Of a stretch of 64,000 nucleotides of DNA, positions 13,911-26,160 are shown one piece after another. The notes under the pieces are model-generated. The model searched no databases. It saw only the letters and a list, made by a program, of their open reading frames with translations, and was not told where the DNA came from. The stretch is from Cymodocea nodosa. Taxonomy: Eukaryota; Streptophyta; Magnoliopsida; Alismatales; Cymodoceaceae. Positions within the stretch are counted from its first letter, which is position 1; every line of letters begins with the position of its first letter. Position numbers and translations under genes: made by a program. The stretch is taken from positions 10,010,501-10,074,500 of the forward strand of contig CM072336.1 of assembly GCA_036874045.1 (NCBI GenBank). The letters run 5' to 3'.

Positions 13911-14424
13911 TCGAACTTGCCCTCTCCACGCACTACCGAAATCAGCAACATCGGAGAGGAAGTGACTTGCTTCCAAGGAGCTTTGACCACCGGTAATCCA
14001 AGGAGAAGAATGAGCCACGTTTTTGCTTGGAGAGGAGAAGACAAAACCTAGTTTTGGGTTGTCCTTCCTTTTAAATAGACTTGGTAGTTGATCTCTTCCT
14101 TGGTAGATCCAACGGTTGAGATTCATCCATCTTATTTCCTTTAGATAACCTTTAAAACTTAAGCAAACAAATTAAAATATAATAAGAAGAAAATATCTAA
14201 GACATCTAAGTAAATAATCACTATTCATTCCCATGATCATTAAGTCAATAATCAACAAAAGGGTTAAGTTGTGCAAATTTAAGTCATTAAATCCCATAAT
14301 CATGCATACTCATGTAAATGCCTATGTGATGATATTTCAATTATAATCGTGCATTATTTAACATTTAATTCATAAGAAGCACAAATAATATCACATAAAA
14401 ATGCACAATTTTACTCCTTACAAT
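13911..14424 (-). repeat. Partial gypsy 5' LTR (copy C)
   Basis: Matches 2246-2757 in the same orientation and ends in CTCCTTACA, next to the copia LTR. It abuts the primer site of the inverted copy at its left edge. Copies B and C overlap by about 420 bp of LTR sequence. Confidence 0.85.
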
Positions 14425-14746
14425 GTGGTTCCCAACAATTAGGTATGTCCACGGGTGAGAAGGTAGGTGGAGATTTCACTAAATCACAAAGGCAGATTAC
14501 AAAGTGAAGTACTTAGAATGGGAGGGACAAACCTCCCTTATATAGGCATTAATGAATGACAAAACATAAATACCCATTAATGGCCAATCACCTATTAATA
14601 ACCAATCACCTATTAATGACCAACCATAAACTACCTACAAACCACCCATTAATGGTTTATTAATTTCAACCACTAACAAAAAGTGGTTAACTCAAGCCAT
14701 TAACAACAATCTCTACCTTGGCTTGAAGTTGACTTCAAAAACAACA
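14425..14746 (-). repeat. Copia 3' LTR, inner part
   Basis: Aligns with 18945-19092 at the other end of the copia element and ends in AACAACA. A purine-rich tract on the minus strand (plus-strand 14747-14760, CCTCCACC) follows directly, as expected for a polypurine tract beside a 3' LTR. The outer 65 bp of the same LTR lie at 84-148 on the far side of the gypsy insertion. Confidence 0.7.
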
Positions 14747-14810
14747 TGAAACCTCCACCTTAAATTGAATATCAATCAACCCTCTCACCAACCTCCCTTA
14801 TATAGGAGGC

Positions 14811-17800
14811 TTACCAATTTCCATAAATATTGAGCAAGTCAAGACAATGCTTGAACTTGCCTTCAGTGACACTCTTTATAAACATATTAGCTAGGTTGTC
14901 CTCTGATTGAATTTTTTGCACTTTGATCCTATTTTCAGATCGCAAGAAATGATAATGAATATCAATGTGTTTTGTTTTATTGTGGAAGACGTGATCTTTG
15001 GTAAGACATATAGCACCCAAATTATCATAATAAAGAGTTGTAGTCTCCTGATGCCAACTAAGATCACTTATCAATCCTTTCAATCAAATTCCTTCTTTAG
15101 CTATCTTAGTTAAAGCCATATACTCAACTTCAGTTGTGGAGAGAGAGACTATTGGCTGTAAGGTTGATTTCCAACTAACCACGAAGCTACCAACAATGAA
15201 TACGTAGCTAGTGAGAGACCTCCTTTTGTCAAGGTCAATGGCAAAGTCTGAATCAAAATATACTGTCACACTGCAATCTATATTAACCCCATAAATTAGA
15301 CCGATATTTAGGGTATCTTTCAAGTACCTAAAAATCCATTTAATTGCCTTCAAATGTTCCTTGCCAGGATTGCCCATGAATCTGCTGACCAGATCGATAG
15401 GATAAGCTAAATCCAGCCTTAAGTAGACCATGACATACATAATACTCTCAATAGCATTTGCATATAGAACCTTCTTCATATAGGCCTTATCCCTTTCAGA
15501 TTTAGATTGCATGACAGTTGATAGCTTCAAATTCCTTTCATAGGGAGTCCTAATGGCTTTAGCATTCAACATTTCAAACTTGGATAGAACCTTTGAAGGT
15601 ATTGTTTCTGTGATAGAAACAACTTGACCTCAAATATGTTTTTGTAAATCTCCATGCCAAGAATTTTACTTGCTGCGTCAAGGTCCTTTATATTGAATTC
15701 TTTATTCAATTTCTCCTTGAGATGTTGAATATCATCCATATTTGCAGTTGCAATCAAAATGTCATCTACGTATAGTAATAGGTACATATACCTGCTCATG
15801 ATCTTATTAACATAGACACAAGGGTCATAAGGGCTTCTAACGAAACCAAGGCTCAAGATAAAGTCATCAAATCTTTTGTACCACTGTCTTAGAGATTGTT
15901 TCATACCATACAATGATTTTCAAAGTTTGTTAACCAAATTTTGTGTGCTAGGGTCTTCAAATCCTTCTGGTTGAGCCATCTAAATGTCTTCCTCCAAATC
16001 TCCATGGAGGAAGGCAGTTTTGACATCCATTTGTTCCAACTCTAGATTTTGGGATGTCACAATAGCTAAGAGAATTCTAATAGAGGTATGTCTAACTATT
16101 GGAGCAAATACCTCATTATAATCAATACCTTCAATCTGATTATATCCCTTAGTTACAAGCCTTGCCTTGTAACGAATTGGATTATTTTCATCACTTCCGA
16201 TCTTCCTTTTGAAGATCCATTTGCAACCTACTATTTTTCGATCTTTGGGAGACTTGACAATATCTCATGTCTGATTTTTGGAAAGGGACTGAATTTCTTC
16301 TTGCATGGCAACATCTGGTCTTTGAACAACTTCTTGGTAACTGATTAGATCTTTCTCAAGTTCTATATCTTCTGTTGTTTGCAAAGCATATGCCACCATA
16401 CTCCCAAAGCCAAATTTCTTAAGAGGATTGATCTATCTGCAAGGACAATCCAGAGCAACAGACTTGAATTTCAAAGGAACAACAACAATTTCTTCATTTT
16501 GATGATCAACAACGGTCTCTTCATTTTGATGATCCTCCATAGTAGGTGCATTTTCAAGAACTGTAGCAAGATTAATGTTTTGTAAGGCTGATTCAAAACT
16601 AACTTGGTCTGATAGTTGATCAGGATCTTCCACAGATGGATTATCAACTTCTTCTAAAATGGACTTTCCCTTCTGATGAATAATTGAATTTTCGTCAAAG
16701 GTTACGTCTCTGTTATGCATCACCTTGCGTGACAGAGAATCCCAAATCCTATAGCCTTTTATGCCACTGTCGTATCCCACAAACAACCTCTTCTTGGCTC
16801 TAATTTATCATTGCTAACATGGTAATAAGCAATGCACCTAAAGATTTTTAATTTTCCATAGTTGACTAGTCGACCAAACCATACCTTAAAAGAAATACGA
16901 TTGTCAATGTTGTTGCAGGGACTTCTGTTGGTCAAATAAGAGGTTGTGTTGATCACTTCAGCCCAAAACATTTTCATCAGTCTTGCATTTAAGAGCATGC
17001 ACCTTGCTTTTTCAAGTAAGGTGTGATTGAGCCTTTTTGCCGCACCATTTTGTTGTGGTGTGTGTTTCAAAATTCTATGCTGAGTGATACCTTTGTCCCT
17101 ATAAAACTAATTAAATTCATTTGAGTAGAATTCCAATCTATTATTAGTTTGGAGGTATTTTACCTTCTTTTCGGTTTACGTTTCAACATGAGTTTTCCAC
17201 TCTTTAAAGAATTTGAAGGCATCTCCCTTGTTTTTCATCATATAGATCTAATTCATTCTTGAATAATCATCAATGATGCTAAGAAAGTATCTTGACTTGA
17301 CCAAGGAAAGTTGTTGGAAAGGATCTCAACAATCAACATGAATATAGTCAAGAACTCTCTTAGAAGAATGTTCTCCTTGACTAAACTGCAACCTTTTTTG
17401 TTTCTTGAAAATACAATACTCACATAAACTGAAATTGGATACCTTATGGCCTCCCAACAACCTTTGTTTGCTAAGTTGAAGCATTCCTTTTTGCCCAAGA
17501 TGACCAAGCTACATATGCCACCGTTCTGTTTCATCAACTTACGTTGCAATGGATGTATTTGCTATAGGAACTATGACAATCAATCCTTACAGCATGTATA
17601 AGGATCCTTGTTTAACCCCTTTCATTACCACTAATGAACCTTTGGAGACCTTTAAGGTGCATCCTTCTCTAGTGTACCTGAATCCTTTATTATCCAATGT
17701 TATGAGAGAAACCAAGTTCTTTCCCAACTGTGGGACATGCCACACTCCTTCTAGTGTGCGTACAATCTCATTGAACATTCAAAGTTTAATATTTCCAACA

Positions 17801-18666
17801 TCAATCATCCTACAAAGATTATTATCAGCCAACTCCACATAACTTTCATTTGAGATAAATGTATATGTGTCAAACAATGCCCTAGAATAGGATATGTAAT
17901 GAGAGGCATCGAAATCTAACATCCAGCCTTTTGTTAGGGAAGTATTGGAAGATGTTGTAAAAGCAAAATCTACTTCTAAAGAGGATTCTTCTTGGGTTGT
18001 AGCGACAATTTAAGCAAATTTGGACTTGAGTTTGGGATAGTCTAACTTTTAATGCCCTTTCTCCTTACAATAATTGCAAACATCCTTGGGGTTTGGGTAT
18101 TTTCCCTTGGATTTTCCTTTGCTAGACTATTTTTGATTCTTCTTGTTTGAGCGTCCTCGATGATCAACAACCATTAGTCTAGAAGCCTCATTCTCGCCCC
18201 CACCATTGTTGGTCATATGTCTAAGCTCATGTAAATGCAAACTAGATCGAACTTCTTCTAGAGTAATGGATTCCTTCCCCACAATGAAGGATTGAACAAA
18301 ATTTTCAAATAATTGATGTAGAGAAACGAGCAATAAAAGTGTTGCGTCCTCATCTTCAATCCTAACATTAATATTTCTTAACTCAAGAAGAAGGGAATTT
18401 AGATAGTCCAGATGTTGCTTGAGGGGCATACCTTCTTTCATGCGAAGAGAGAAAAGTCGTTGCTTCAATAGGAGTTTGTTGGTGAGGGACTTGGTCATAT
18501 ACAAACTCTCTAGTTTTAGCCAAAGGCCAATAGTAGTGGTTTCTTTGGCTACTTCTATGATGACTTCATTCGATAAACACAATAAAATGGTGGAGTAGGC
18601 TTTTTCTTCATGAGATGCTAATGTCGCATCATCCAAATCCTTTGGTTTTGGGTTTTGGAATGACAT
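14811..18666 (-). mobile_element. Copia coding region (gag, protease, integrase, RT, RNase H)
   Basis: On the minus strand from right to left: a UBN2-type gag (about 18127-18666), a CCHC zinc knuckle near 18040-18090, protease (about 17590-17930), integrase (about 16760-17550), RT with a YVDD motif (about 15570-16080) and RNase H (about 14811-15570, ending in the usual copia motif with CLDLLNIYG). The order is standard for Ty1/copia. The region is a fossil, no longer open through its length. Confidence 0.8.
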
Positions 18667-18859
18667 CCAAATCCCTTGTTACTTCAAGAGGATACGCATC
18701 TTAATTTTCCATAACTCAAAACTATTTTTACCATTGAACTTGTCAATCTTCACACTATGTGAAGACATGATAAGTTTTGACAAAAATAGTAACACACATG
18801 AAAGACTAGAGGTGATAGCAAACAAACAGATGGATTGCTCACACTTCTCTAAAACCTTT

Positions 18860-18871
18860 GCTTTAATATCA
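18860..18871 (-). other. Decayed primer-binding site (tRNA-iMet type)
   Basis: Reverse complement TGATATTAAAGC, close to the standard copia primer site TGGTATCAGAGC, and placed 8 nt from the inner edge of the 5' LTR. Confidence 0.6.
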
Positions 18872-18879
18872 CTTTTTTA

Positions 18880-19092
18880 TGCTGAACTAAAAGAGGGAGA
18901 AAAGTGAGACAATCGCTACAAAAGTAGAAAACCAAAATTTACGTAGTTCCCCAACAATTGGGTACATCCATGGGTGAGAAAATGGGTGGAGATTTTACTA
19001 AATCACAAAGGTAGATTACAAAGTGAGGTACTTCAAATGAGAGGGACAAATCTCCCTTATATAAGCATTAATGAGTGACAAAACATAAATTA
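18880..19092 (-). repeat. Copia 5' LTR, outer end missing
   Basis: Begins TGCTGAACTAAAAGAGGG on the plus strand and aligns with 84-148 plus the first ~150 bases after 14425. Similarity stops at about 19092, where a different copia remnant begins, so about 170 bp of this LTR are gone and no target-site duplication can be read. Confidence 0.7.
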
Positions 19093-19420
19093 ATTTGCTA
19101 TTATTTGGGATATAGTTCTTGGATTACTACCGATTGCTACAGTAATTGGTTTTTTAATATTTCTCTATGTATGTTGTTATTTACTATTTTATTTAAGTTT
19201 GTTGAGTTATTGAGTCTTTTGTGTTATTGAGTTTGTTATAAGTCGGATACTCCAGTTGAGGGGGAGTGTTAGAATAAGTGATATATTAGGGTTGTATGGG
19301 TATTGTGGGTTTAATTCCACATTGGTTAAAGTTGTTTTGTTTATTTATGTAGCCTCTATATATAAGTTTTATGTTTGTTAATAGATCATTCTACTTTCAC
19401 TCATTTCTTATGTTCTAACA
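19093..19420 (+). mobile_element. Copia 3' end with a short LTR
   Basis: A polypurine tract (TTGAGGGGGAG, 19256-19266) precedes a 154-bp LTR at 19267-19420 with ends TGTTAGAATAAG and CTTATGTTCTAACA. The 170 bp before the tract are probably the end of the internal region. It resembles the LTR at 52964-53171. The rest of the element is absent, so this is a remnant. Confidence 0.65.
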
Positions 19421-19522
19421 GTATCAAAATAGAAGAAAAGAACAAATGAATGAAATAGAAGAGAATTATGCTATATTTGTTTTTATATTTTATTTTCTTT
19501 AATCCTTTTTTTTCCTTTACAG

Positions 19523-21420
19523 ATCTTTATCCTTGGGTTCTCTAGCAGAACAAACAGGAGCAAAACCTTCTGTCTTATTAACCGATCTAGAGCAGTTGCT
19601 TGATGGTTGTTCTCAGTTAGAGGCAAGTACAATGGCTTCTTTGATTTCAAATGTTTTTTATATGCACAGCCTGGGCAAGTGCAATGCCACCTTAGTTTTT
19701 CAAACGTTTTTTTTTTATATGTACAGCCTCAATATATTGGGAAGATAAGTAAATGTAACTGAAATACTGGGAAGTTTCAATCAAATACTAACTGCACCAA
19801 CTCTGGAAATTTGTTACTACTGATAAGGACAGTGTCCCTCATATCATGCTCATTTGTCATGGACACCTTTGTTCATGCATAATTTCCTTTCAAGTGTGAG
19901 CTTGATTTCTCATTCTTGACAAAATAAGCTTCTGCTGTATGTTGCATCTTTATGTTTTAGATTTGATAATGTTTTTCTGACAGTCATTTGTTTTGTAGTC
20001 ATTGTGCCTGGGATTCGATTTGTCAGTATTTGATCACTCTCAATTTGGTCAACTTTGGGAGAACACTTGTGGAAACCTCTCAACCCTCAAGTTTGGTTAT
20101 ATTTCAGTTGGAATGGTTATTACAATGCTCAATGCGAAAATAGTGTCACCTCTCCGCAGACATACTGCAAAGCCTCCAAACTTGATAAATCTCCAGAAGT
20201 TATGCCTTTCTGTTGACTATATAAATGATACCCTTATTAGCTGTGTATCACAAGTTCTTGTGTCCTTGACTCATTTGGATCTTCAGGATACACCTTTTCT
20301 GGAGCCAACTATGCTACATGATCTTACCAATGCAGGTCTTCAGTTGATCAATGGATGTGGAAAGTTAAAACATATTTCATTAATTCGAAATACAGATTTT
20401 TTGTATACAACATGCTTTCGACGTGTAAATGATCTTGGTATACTTTTAATGGCAGACACTTGTTTATCCCTGGAAAGTATTTGTCTTGGTGGCTTCTGTC
20501 GCGTCACTGATACAGGTTTCAGGGCTATTTTACATTCATGTCCTAGCCTAAAAAAGCTTAAGGTGTTCAATGGGAGCCAAGTGACAGATCTAGTGTTTCA
20601 TGATATATATGCAACATCATTATCTTTAACACATGTAAGCTTAAGAAGATGTACTCTCCTAACAAACCTTGCCATTCTGAGGCTGTCATCTAATAGAAAC
20701 CTCAGCATGCTTGACTTGAGAGATTGTAGAAACTTAGGGGATGAAGCACTTAAAGCTGTGGGTTCCCTTCCTAAATTACAAACTTTATTGTTGGATGGCA
20801 CTGATATTAGTGATGTAGGTATGTCATATTTGGGACTTGGTTTGAATTCTTTAGTTTCACTCTCTATAAGAGGTTGCAGAAGGCTCACAGACGACTGTGT
20901 TTCTGCCATATTTGGTGGCTCGTTGGCACAGACCTTGCACATGCTAGACTTTTCACGTGCTTCAAATATTTCTGACAATGGTATTCTATTCCTTGCCAAG
21001 AGTGGGGTATCACTTGTAGAGCTCCGGATGAGAGATTGCCCGTTAATAGGGGACACTTCAGTGATGGCCTTAGCATCAATGCATATTAATGGTATCTGGA
21101 ATGGTAGTAGTCTTAAGTTGTTGGACATGTATGAATGTAGAGGCATCACGCAGCTTGCTTTCAGATGGTTCAAGAAGCCTTATTTCCCAAGATTAAGATG
21201 GCTAGGAGTTAAAGGAAGCACCAACAGGGACCTAGTTGATGCTTTGTTAAGGAGCCGACCTTTATTGCATGTTGCTAGTCATGGTGAAGAAATAGGAGCC
21301 ACTTGTTTGGATCCATCACACTCTTGGCATGGACGTGAATGGGATGAAGTGGATGAGCTTGAGCAATGGTTGCTTGAAGATGAGTATGAAAGTGAGGAAG
21401 AATATTTTGATGTTGAATGA
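19523..21420 (+). CDS. FBL10: F-box/LRR protein, FBL10-like (5' part absent)
   Basis: Two exons are visible. Exon 19523-19622 follows the acceptor TTTCCTTTACAG. The last exon, 19999-21420, follows TTTTGTAG and ends in TGA. They join in phase and give about 505 residues. The intron between them (19623-19998) begins GCAAGT, a GC-AG type donor. The protein is a run of cysteine-containing leucine-rich repeats (for example LTHVSLRRCTLLTNLAIL and LVSLSIRGCRRLTDDCV), followed by KKPYFPRLRWLGVKGS and an acidic tail (ELEQWLLEDEYESEEEYFDVE). This order recalls Arabidopsis F-box/LRR protein 10, a presumed substrate-recognition subunit of an SCF ubiquitin ligase. The N-terminal F-box exons are not seen. 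The sequence to the left is retroelement, so the 5' exons lie beyond it or are lost. The LRR call is firm; the FBL10 assignment is from memory of the family. Confidence 0.8.
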
Positions 21421-22140
21421 ACAATAAAAGGTACTTGTGAGTTTCATACTTAGCAGTCTGTGTGCCGATCCATAGAGAATAGAGGTGCACATTTGTTTGT
21501 CACTAAGTTCATCAACATCAGTGGCGAGCAGGACTAATACAGTTGCATACTGGAATATCGCATACCATCTGTGGATACAATGTTGTACGCTTATGCTACG
21601 ATGTGAAAGATTCGTGGATTTTTCTGCACAGGACAAGCTACATTGCATTGGGATCTCTCACTGGTCTTTTAAGGTGGAGGGGCCTTGAAAGCTCGATTTC
21701 CATTTTCTTGTAATTATGGGCATTGTAATGTTGTTATTTTTCTTATTGTTAGGTATTCTGGTTGTCGATTTGTGGTCACGGTACGTAATAGTGTAATGGA
21801 ACTAGAAGGAAGATCAACTATGTCCATTATTGCAAAGTATGTTTGTAATTGCATCGCAAGCTAGAGATTCACGTAGACAGATTTGTTGTTTCTTGCCTTG
21901 CAGAGTCGCGCAATTTGTTGAGAACATGGATCTCATGTATTATTACTACATGTCAGTAATTATTTTGGTGAAGTTGAGTGAGGATAAAAGATCTTGTTCT
22001 TCCAGAAGTTACATGTTTGTTGTTTTGACTGCAGTAACATATGGTGAGCCACGGGATGTCTATTGCATGGTTGGATCGTTGCATTGGAAACATGTATAAA
22101 ACGCTTGCACAGCAAAAGAACATTTTGTATCTTCTTCCGT
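21421..22140 (+). other. Probable 3' UTR of the F-box/LRR gene
   Basis: AATAAA occurs two bases after the stop region (21423-21428), and T-rich and A-rich stretches continue to about 22140. No other coding signal is seen. The true poly(A) site cannot be fixed from sequence. Confidence 0.35.
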
Positions 22141-25100
22141 AAAAAAATTTGGTGTTGAGTATATTTCAGTTTTTCTTACCCATTATTCTTTGATTCTGCG
22201 AAATTGTGTTGAAATTTTTGGTATTCGAGAAAACAGATGATTCTTTGAAATGAAACTACATATCTATGTTGTCTGGGATCGGATTCACACCATGATGGTA
22301 GGCATAACTTGATATTTCCTTCTTTTTGTTGGGTTCCAAAAAAGATTTATATCGATAATATAATAACATGGCTTCATATTAAATCCGCTATCTACTCAAA
22401 AATTGCAATTGAAACCAAGGTAAAAAGAAAACGAAAAAATACAACTAATACTCGTCTAGTTTACACAAATTGCATCACTTTTTATTTAAATTCAAAAATT
22501 TCAATGTGGTAGAAACTAAATTCAAATTCTTTGGCAGTCACATGATTTTCATGCAACGCAACTCGGACTTTCAATTTAATATTAAAAAAAATGAAGTTAT
22601 ATTTGACTTGCATAAGTTTTGGATAAAGTTTTTACAACAAAAACAACTTACTTACAAATGTAGAACGCTATATATTTATCAATATATTTTGTATCACTAG
22701 AATCAATAAAGAGATTTTCCTAATACCTGAGACCTAAAACCACCAGAGGTTCTCCCTACGATTCTATTTGGACCACCAAATGATGCAAGGCTTTCTTCTT
22801 AGGAGTTGATGAAGCCCAGTTAGCCATTAGGCTGGTGATTTCGTTTTCTACTTGTGCTCGGAGTTTCACTCAATTAACTCTGGTTCCTTCCAACTGAGTT
22901 TTTTAACTTCTTTATGTAACCATACAGGCCTTACTTCTTGCTTTTACTCGTGGGATGGTTGAGTGCCTTAATTCGACGATACCTATTCACACCAAACTTC
23001 TATTTTGGGTTGTGGGTTTTGATTTCATCACCTAACAATTAATTGACGGTTTCCTCTTTCAGCCATTTCTTCCTGTGTTATTGATTTTCAGCTTATTTTC
23101 TTCGTTCAGCTGCACGATGACTGAGCGTTTGCTATTTAGACTTGCATGGTTTCTATCTTGGCTTTGCTCGATATGGTTTCCTCAATTGTTTCTTATTGTC
23201 TATCTAGTTGAGCTCCCGTCCTTGATGAAGGCAACCAAAATTGCAATGCAATTCTGTGTGTGAATAAGTTCACTATTATGGTGAATGGCTAATCTGTATT
23301 TTGAGCTTATTTCACTACCTCCTTTATTTGGCATTTGATTGAATGCACGAGAATGTTGTCATTCCTAATTACGATGAATTTTCTTAGCTAAACCGCTATT
23401 CTTCACCTCCTGTTTGCTTTGCTTAATATATAACATGAAAACATCATCTTTGTTTCTTATTGCTAGTCTTCTTTAATTGCATAAGAAATGCTACTTTTGG
23501 GTGTGATGTAATTTCCTGGTTAAACTCTTGCTTCTAGTTTTGTCCAATTATGCAAGACATTGCCAACTTCATCCTGAAGAATTTTCCAACATTTGGCTTT
23601 TGCCTTTTTTGGTGCATGCACAACTTCTTGCTGCAATCGTTGTTTAAAGAACGTCACCTTCCTTGTTGCAATCTCCCTATTGACTAGCTTATTCTCTTAC
23701 ACTGCTTAATTCCCTCATGATAAAATGCAGCAAAATAGAACTTAAGCCTAAAAGAAATCTAGGGCTTTTCACTTGGAGACACACTAGCACAATTCTCCTT
23801 CATATCCCCTCTCCTCCTATATATATTCTCATCTCTTCTTGGGCTAAACTAAATTAGCCTCCTCCTCCGTCCCTTCTTCTCAAAAATCCATAGATGTTTC
23901 TCAGCCCCCCCTCCATTCTTTAGGCCACCATGCAATAGCCTCACACACTTCCCCCTCATCTCAAGCCCATTAGGCTCAATCCTCTCGTCTCCACTCCAAT
24001 GCTCCCATCAACCCATCTTCTCTACCTTCTTGGACCAAGTGTCTCATTTTCTCATTTCAGTTCACTCCATGAACTTATGCATGCTTAAATCACAGCACAA
24101 TGGTTCTCAAAATAAAATAAAGAAGCTTTAACTAATAATTGTAAACCCCAAGAAAAAAATAATTAGAAAATCAACTTAACATTAATAAAACATGTGCATC
24201 AATTGCATGCATGTTTTGTTGCTTTATTTAGTTAATTAACCTAGGGCACATCACACGAAACTAGATCATCTACATGGGTCCATGCCCCACGTGCATCTAA
24301 GTAAAGTATGCAACCTCATCTTTTGCTCTCTTTTTCTTTCCTAGAATTGGTGATTCTAATGCCTTCATCATTTTTTTTTCTTCATCTCTCCGCAATGTGA
24401 GCTAGGTAGATCTACTTTGACTCTTTTGAGTGTTTGTGTCGAAAAGAAAATCTTCAAAAAAAAATCTTTAGATTTTCCTAGTGCATCCGGAAAATCTAAA
24501 TTTTTTTCCCTAATTTTCTATCTTACACAGATGGTAAAATTTTCTAGATTTTCATCATTCCACTGACAATGATATTCCCACGTTTCATTCAAAAATGCAT
24601 CCATTTTAACAATTTTATTTCACATTTTCATTCACATAATGCACGATCACAACACACAATGCATTCACAATCAACATGGAAATCACATCCAACTTCATTC
24701 ACAGTCATAATTTTTTATATCACTAATAATTCCACACATATATTCACTTTCATATTCACAAATAAGTAAATGGAATTTACATTCAAATGACTTATAAATC
24801 AAGTTTTCACAAAACATAAACATAACTAAATAACAACATTGAAACAAGATTCACATTTATATCACAATCGTGTATGTATGGATGTATGTAAATGAAAGGC
24901 ATTGTATTCTTCATAAAAATACTAGAGACGAAGGACAATGTCCCTCACCCATATATTTGCTGTCATTTTCGGCATAATCAATTTCTAGCGTAAAATCATT
25001 AATGTACGTAATTAACCAAAAAAAACTCATTATAAAATAATGATATTTATAAACTAATGATGCATACATATACATACATACACTTCCTGAAGTGCACAAA

Positions 25101-25640
25101 TAAATGCGTTTTAATCATTTTTATATATACTTAATTACATATCCTAATGCTTAAAATTTAAGCATATTATTGTACGAATTATATATGCATCTAACAATGT
25201 AATTTACTCATGTTCTTTTTGAAACAAAAAAAGAATACAACAATTCAGAAATTAAGAGCTATGATCTAATAAAATTAATTAATCATGTAACATATTTTTC
25301 TAAAACATTCATCATAAACAAAATCTTTTTTTAATACCTGGAATTACAAATTATAAACTGACCATTTGCGCATAAATTAATGTATATCAGAAATTTTGCA
25401 ATCAGGCATCACATGAATCTTTTAAAATATCATAATCACAGAATTTCTTTTTAATTAAGTTTATAATCATTTAACATTATAATATTGATACCGATAATCT
25501 TGATCATATATATTGTAAAAGTAAGTGATATTATGTTGTTGATATATAATTTTTTGAATGATAACTAGTATTTATGTATCTAATTACCGAGCGTTTCATT
25601 TTTTTTTCTTTCTGTGTTCTAGCCCTTGATACAGGATGAA
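22141..25640. other. AT-rich spacer, nothing recognised
   Basis: I see no gene, LTR or LINE motif here. Readings on both strands are short and lack domain-like patterns. 23750-24060 is C/T-rich on the plus strand, and the rest is AT-rich with simple runs. Confidence 0.4.
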
Positions 25641-25660
25641 TTGTTGTACTGTTCTTGCAG

Positions 25661-25709
25661 GGTTTGGGATGACGAGGACATACGCTTGCAGACAGACATC
25701 AACGGTGAT
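25661..25709 (+). other. Exon-like segment of unknown origin
   Basis: A 49-nt stretch bounded by a strong acceptor (TTCTTGCAG) and a consensus donor (GTAAGT). A second acceptor (ATATTTCAG) lies at 25852, before sequence much richer in GC than the surroundings. It may be a 5' untranslated exon of the GST gene at 26254, or a relic of another gene. I recognise no protein in it. Confidence 0.25.
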
Positions 25710-26149
25710 GTAAGTTAAGCTAGCTTGTCGTGTTTGATCGTTAATTTGCTGTGATGGAGCGCTGCAAAATAATCCGTGCAATATATGCTCAAATGAGAAC
25801 AGATGTGTATGTGTTGGAACTTTATAGTACCCTTTATCATCATATATTTCAGCTGGGACAAGCCAAGTCTTTGCAGTGGCAAGCTAGCCTTGTTTTGGGG
25901 AGACGACAACATTAACTACGTAGAGCGTTCGTTCCCAAAGAATATTGCAACGTACGTGAAAGGCTTCACATCTGGGTTACGATCAAGAAAGAAGCACCTT
26001 CAGATCAATCTAGCACCCTTTTGCCTTTCACTTTTCCTTTAATTCTTTTGTCTTTTGCTTTGTGTGTTGTTCACCCAAGGAACAATCAAAGCTGCGCTTG
26101 CGCTGTGGCTAATTTAATTGGAAGCCGGCCATTACTGCATATAATATTG

Positions 26150-26160
26150 TATATATATAC
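26150..26160 (+). promoter_or_regulatory. Possible TATA box for GST gene 1
   Basis: TATATATATAC about 95 bases before the start codon at 26254, a usual distance for a plant promoter with a short leader. Judged by position and sequence only. Confidence 0.35.

Larger units (their letters stand above)
149..14424 (-). mobile_element. Rearranged Ty3/gypsy element, Tat/Athila-like
   Basis: A single insertion bounded on both sides by halves of one copia LTR. It consists of a 3' LTR (149-2757), gag (about 4535-5960), pol (about 6210-9895), a gag/protease linker (to 10504), an inverted LTR copy (11348-13886) with primer site, and the outer part of a 5' LTR (13911-14424). Long LTRs, the DLGA protease motif and a tRNA-Asp-type primer site point to the Tat/Athila side of gypsy. 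LTR copies differ by roughly 4% by eye over ~180 bp, so it is fairly young. Most of pol is open in long frames with only a few breaks, but the overall structure is scrambled. Confidence 0.8.
84..19092 (-). mobile_element. Old Ty1/copia element, split by a gypsy insertion
   Basis: Minus-strand copia element. Its 3' LTR lies at the left in two parts (84-148 and 14425-14746), the coding region is 14811-18666, and the 5' LTR is at the right (18880-19092, outer part lost). The LTR ends are TGTT...AACA. A decayed initiator-Met-tRNA primer site sits at 18860-18871. By eye the matching LTR parts differ at about 11% of positions, so the copy is old, older than the gypsy element inside it. It is broken in roughly ten or more places. 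Confidence 0.8.

Noticed and set aside
20340-21173. Minus-strand readings across the F-box/LRR exon
   Set aside because: Shadows of a clearly coding plus-strand exon.
22141-25640. Possible gene in the long spacer before the GSTs
   Set aside because: Readings are short, without domains or paired splice sites. AT-rich background explains them.
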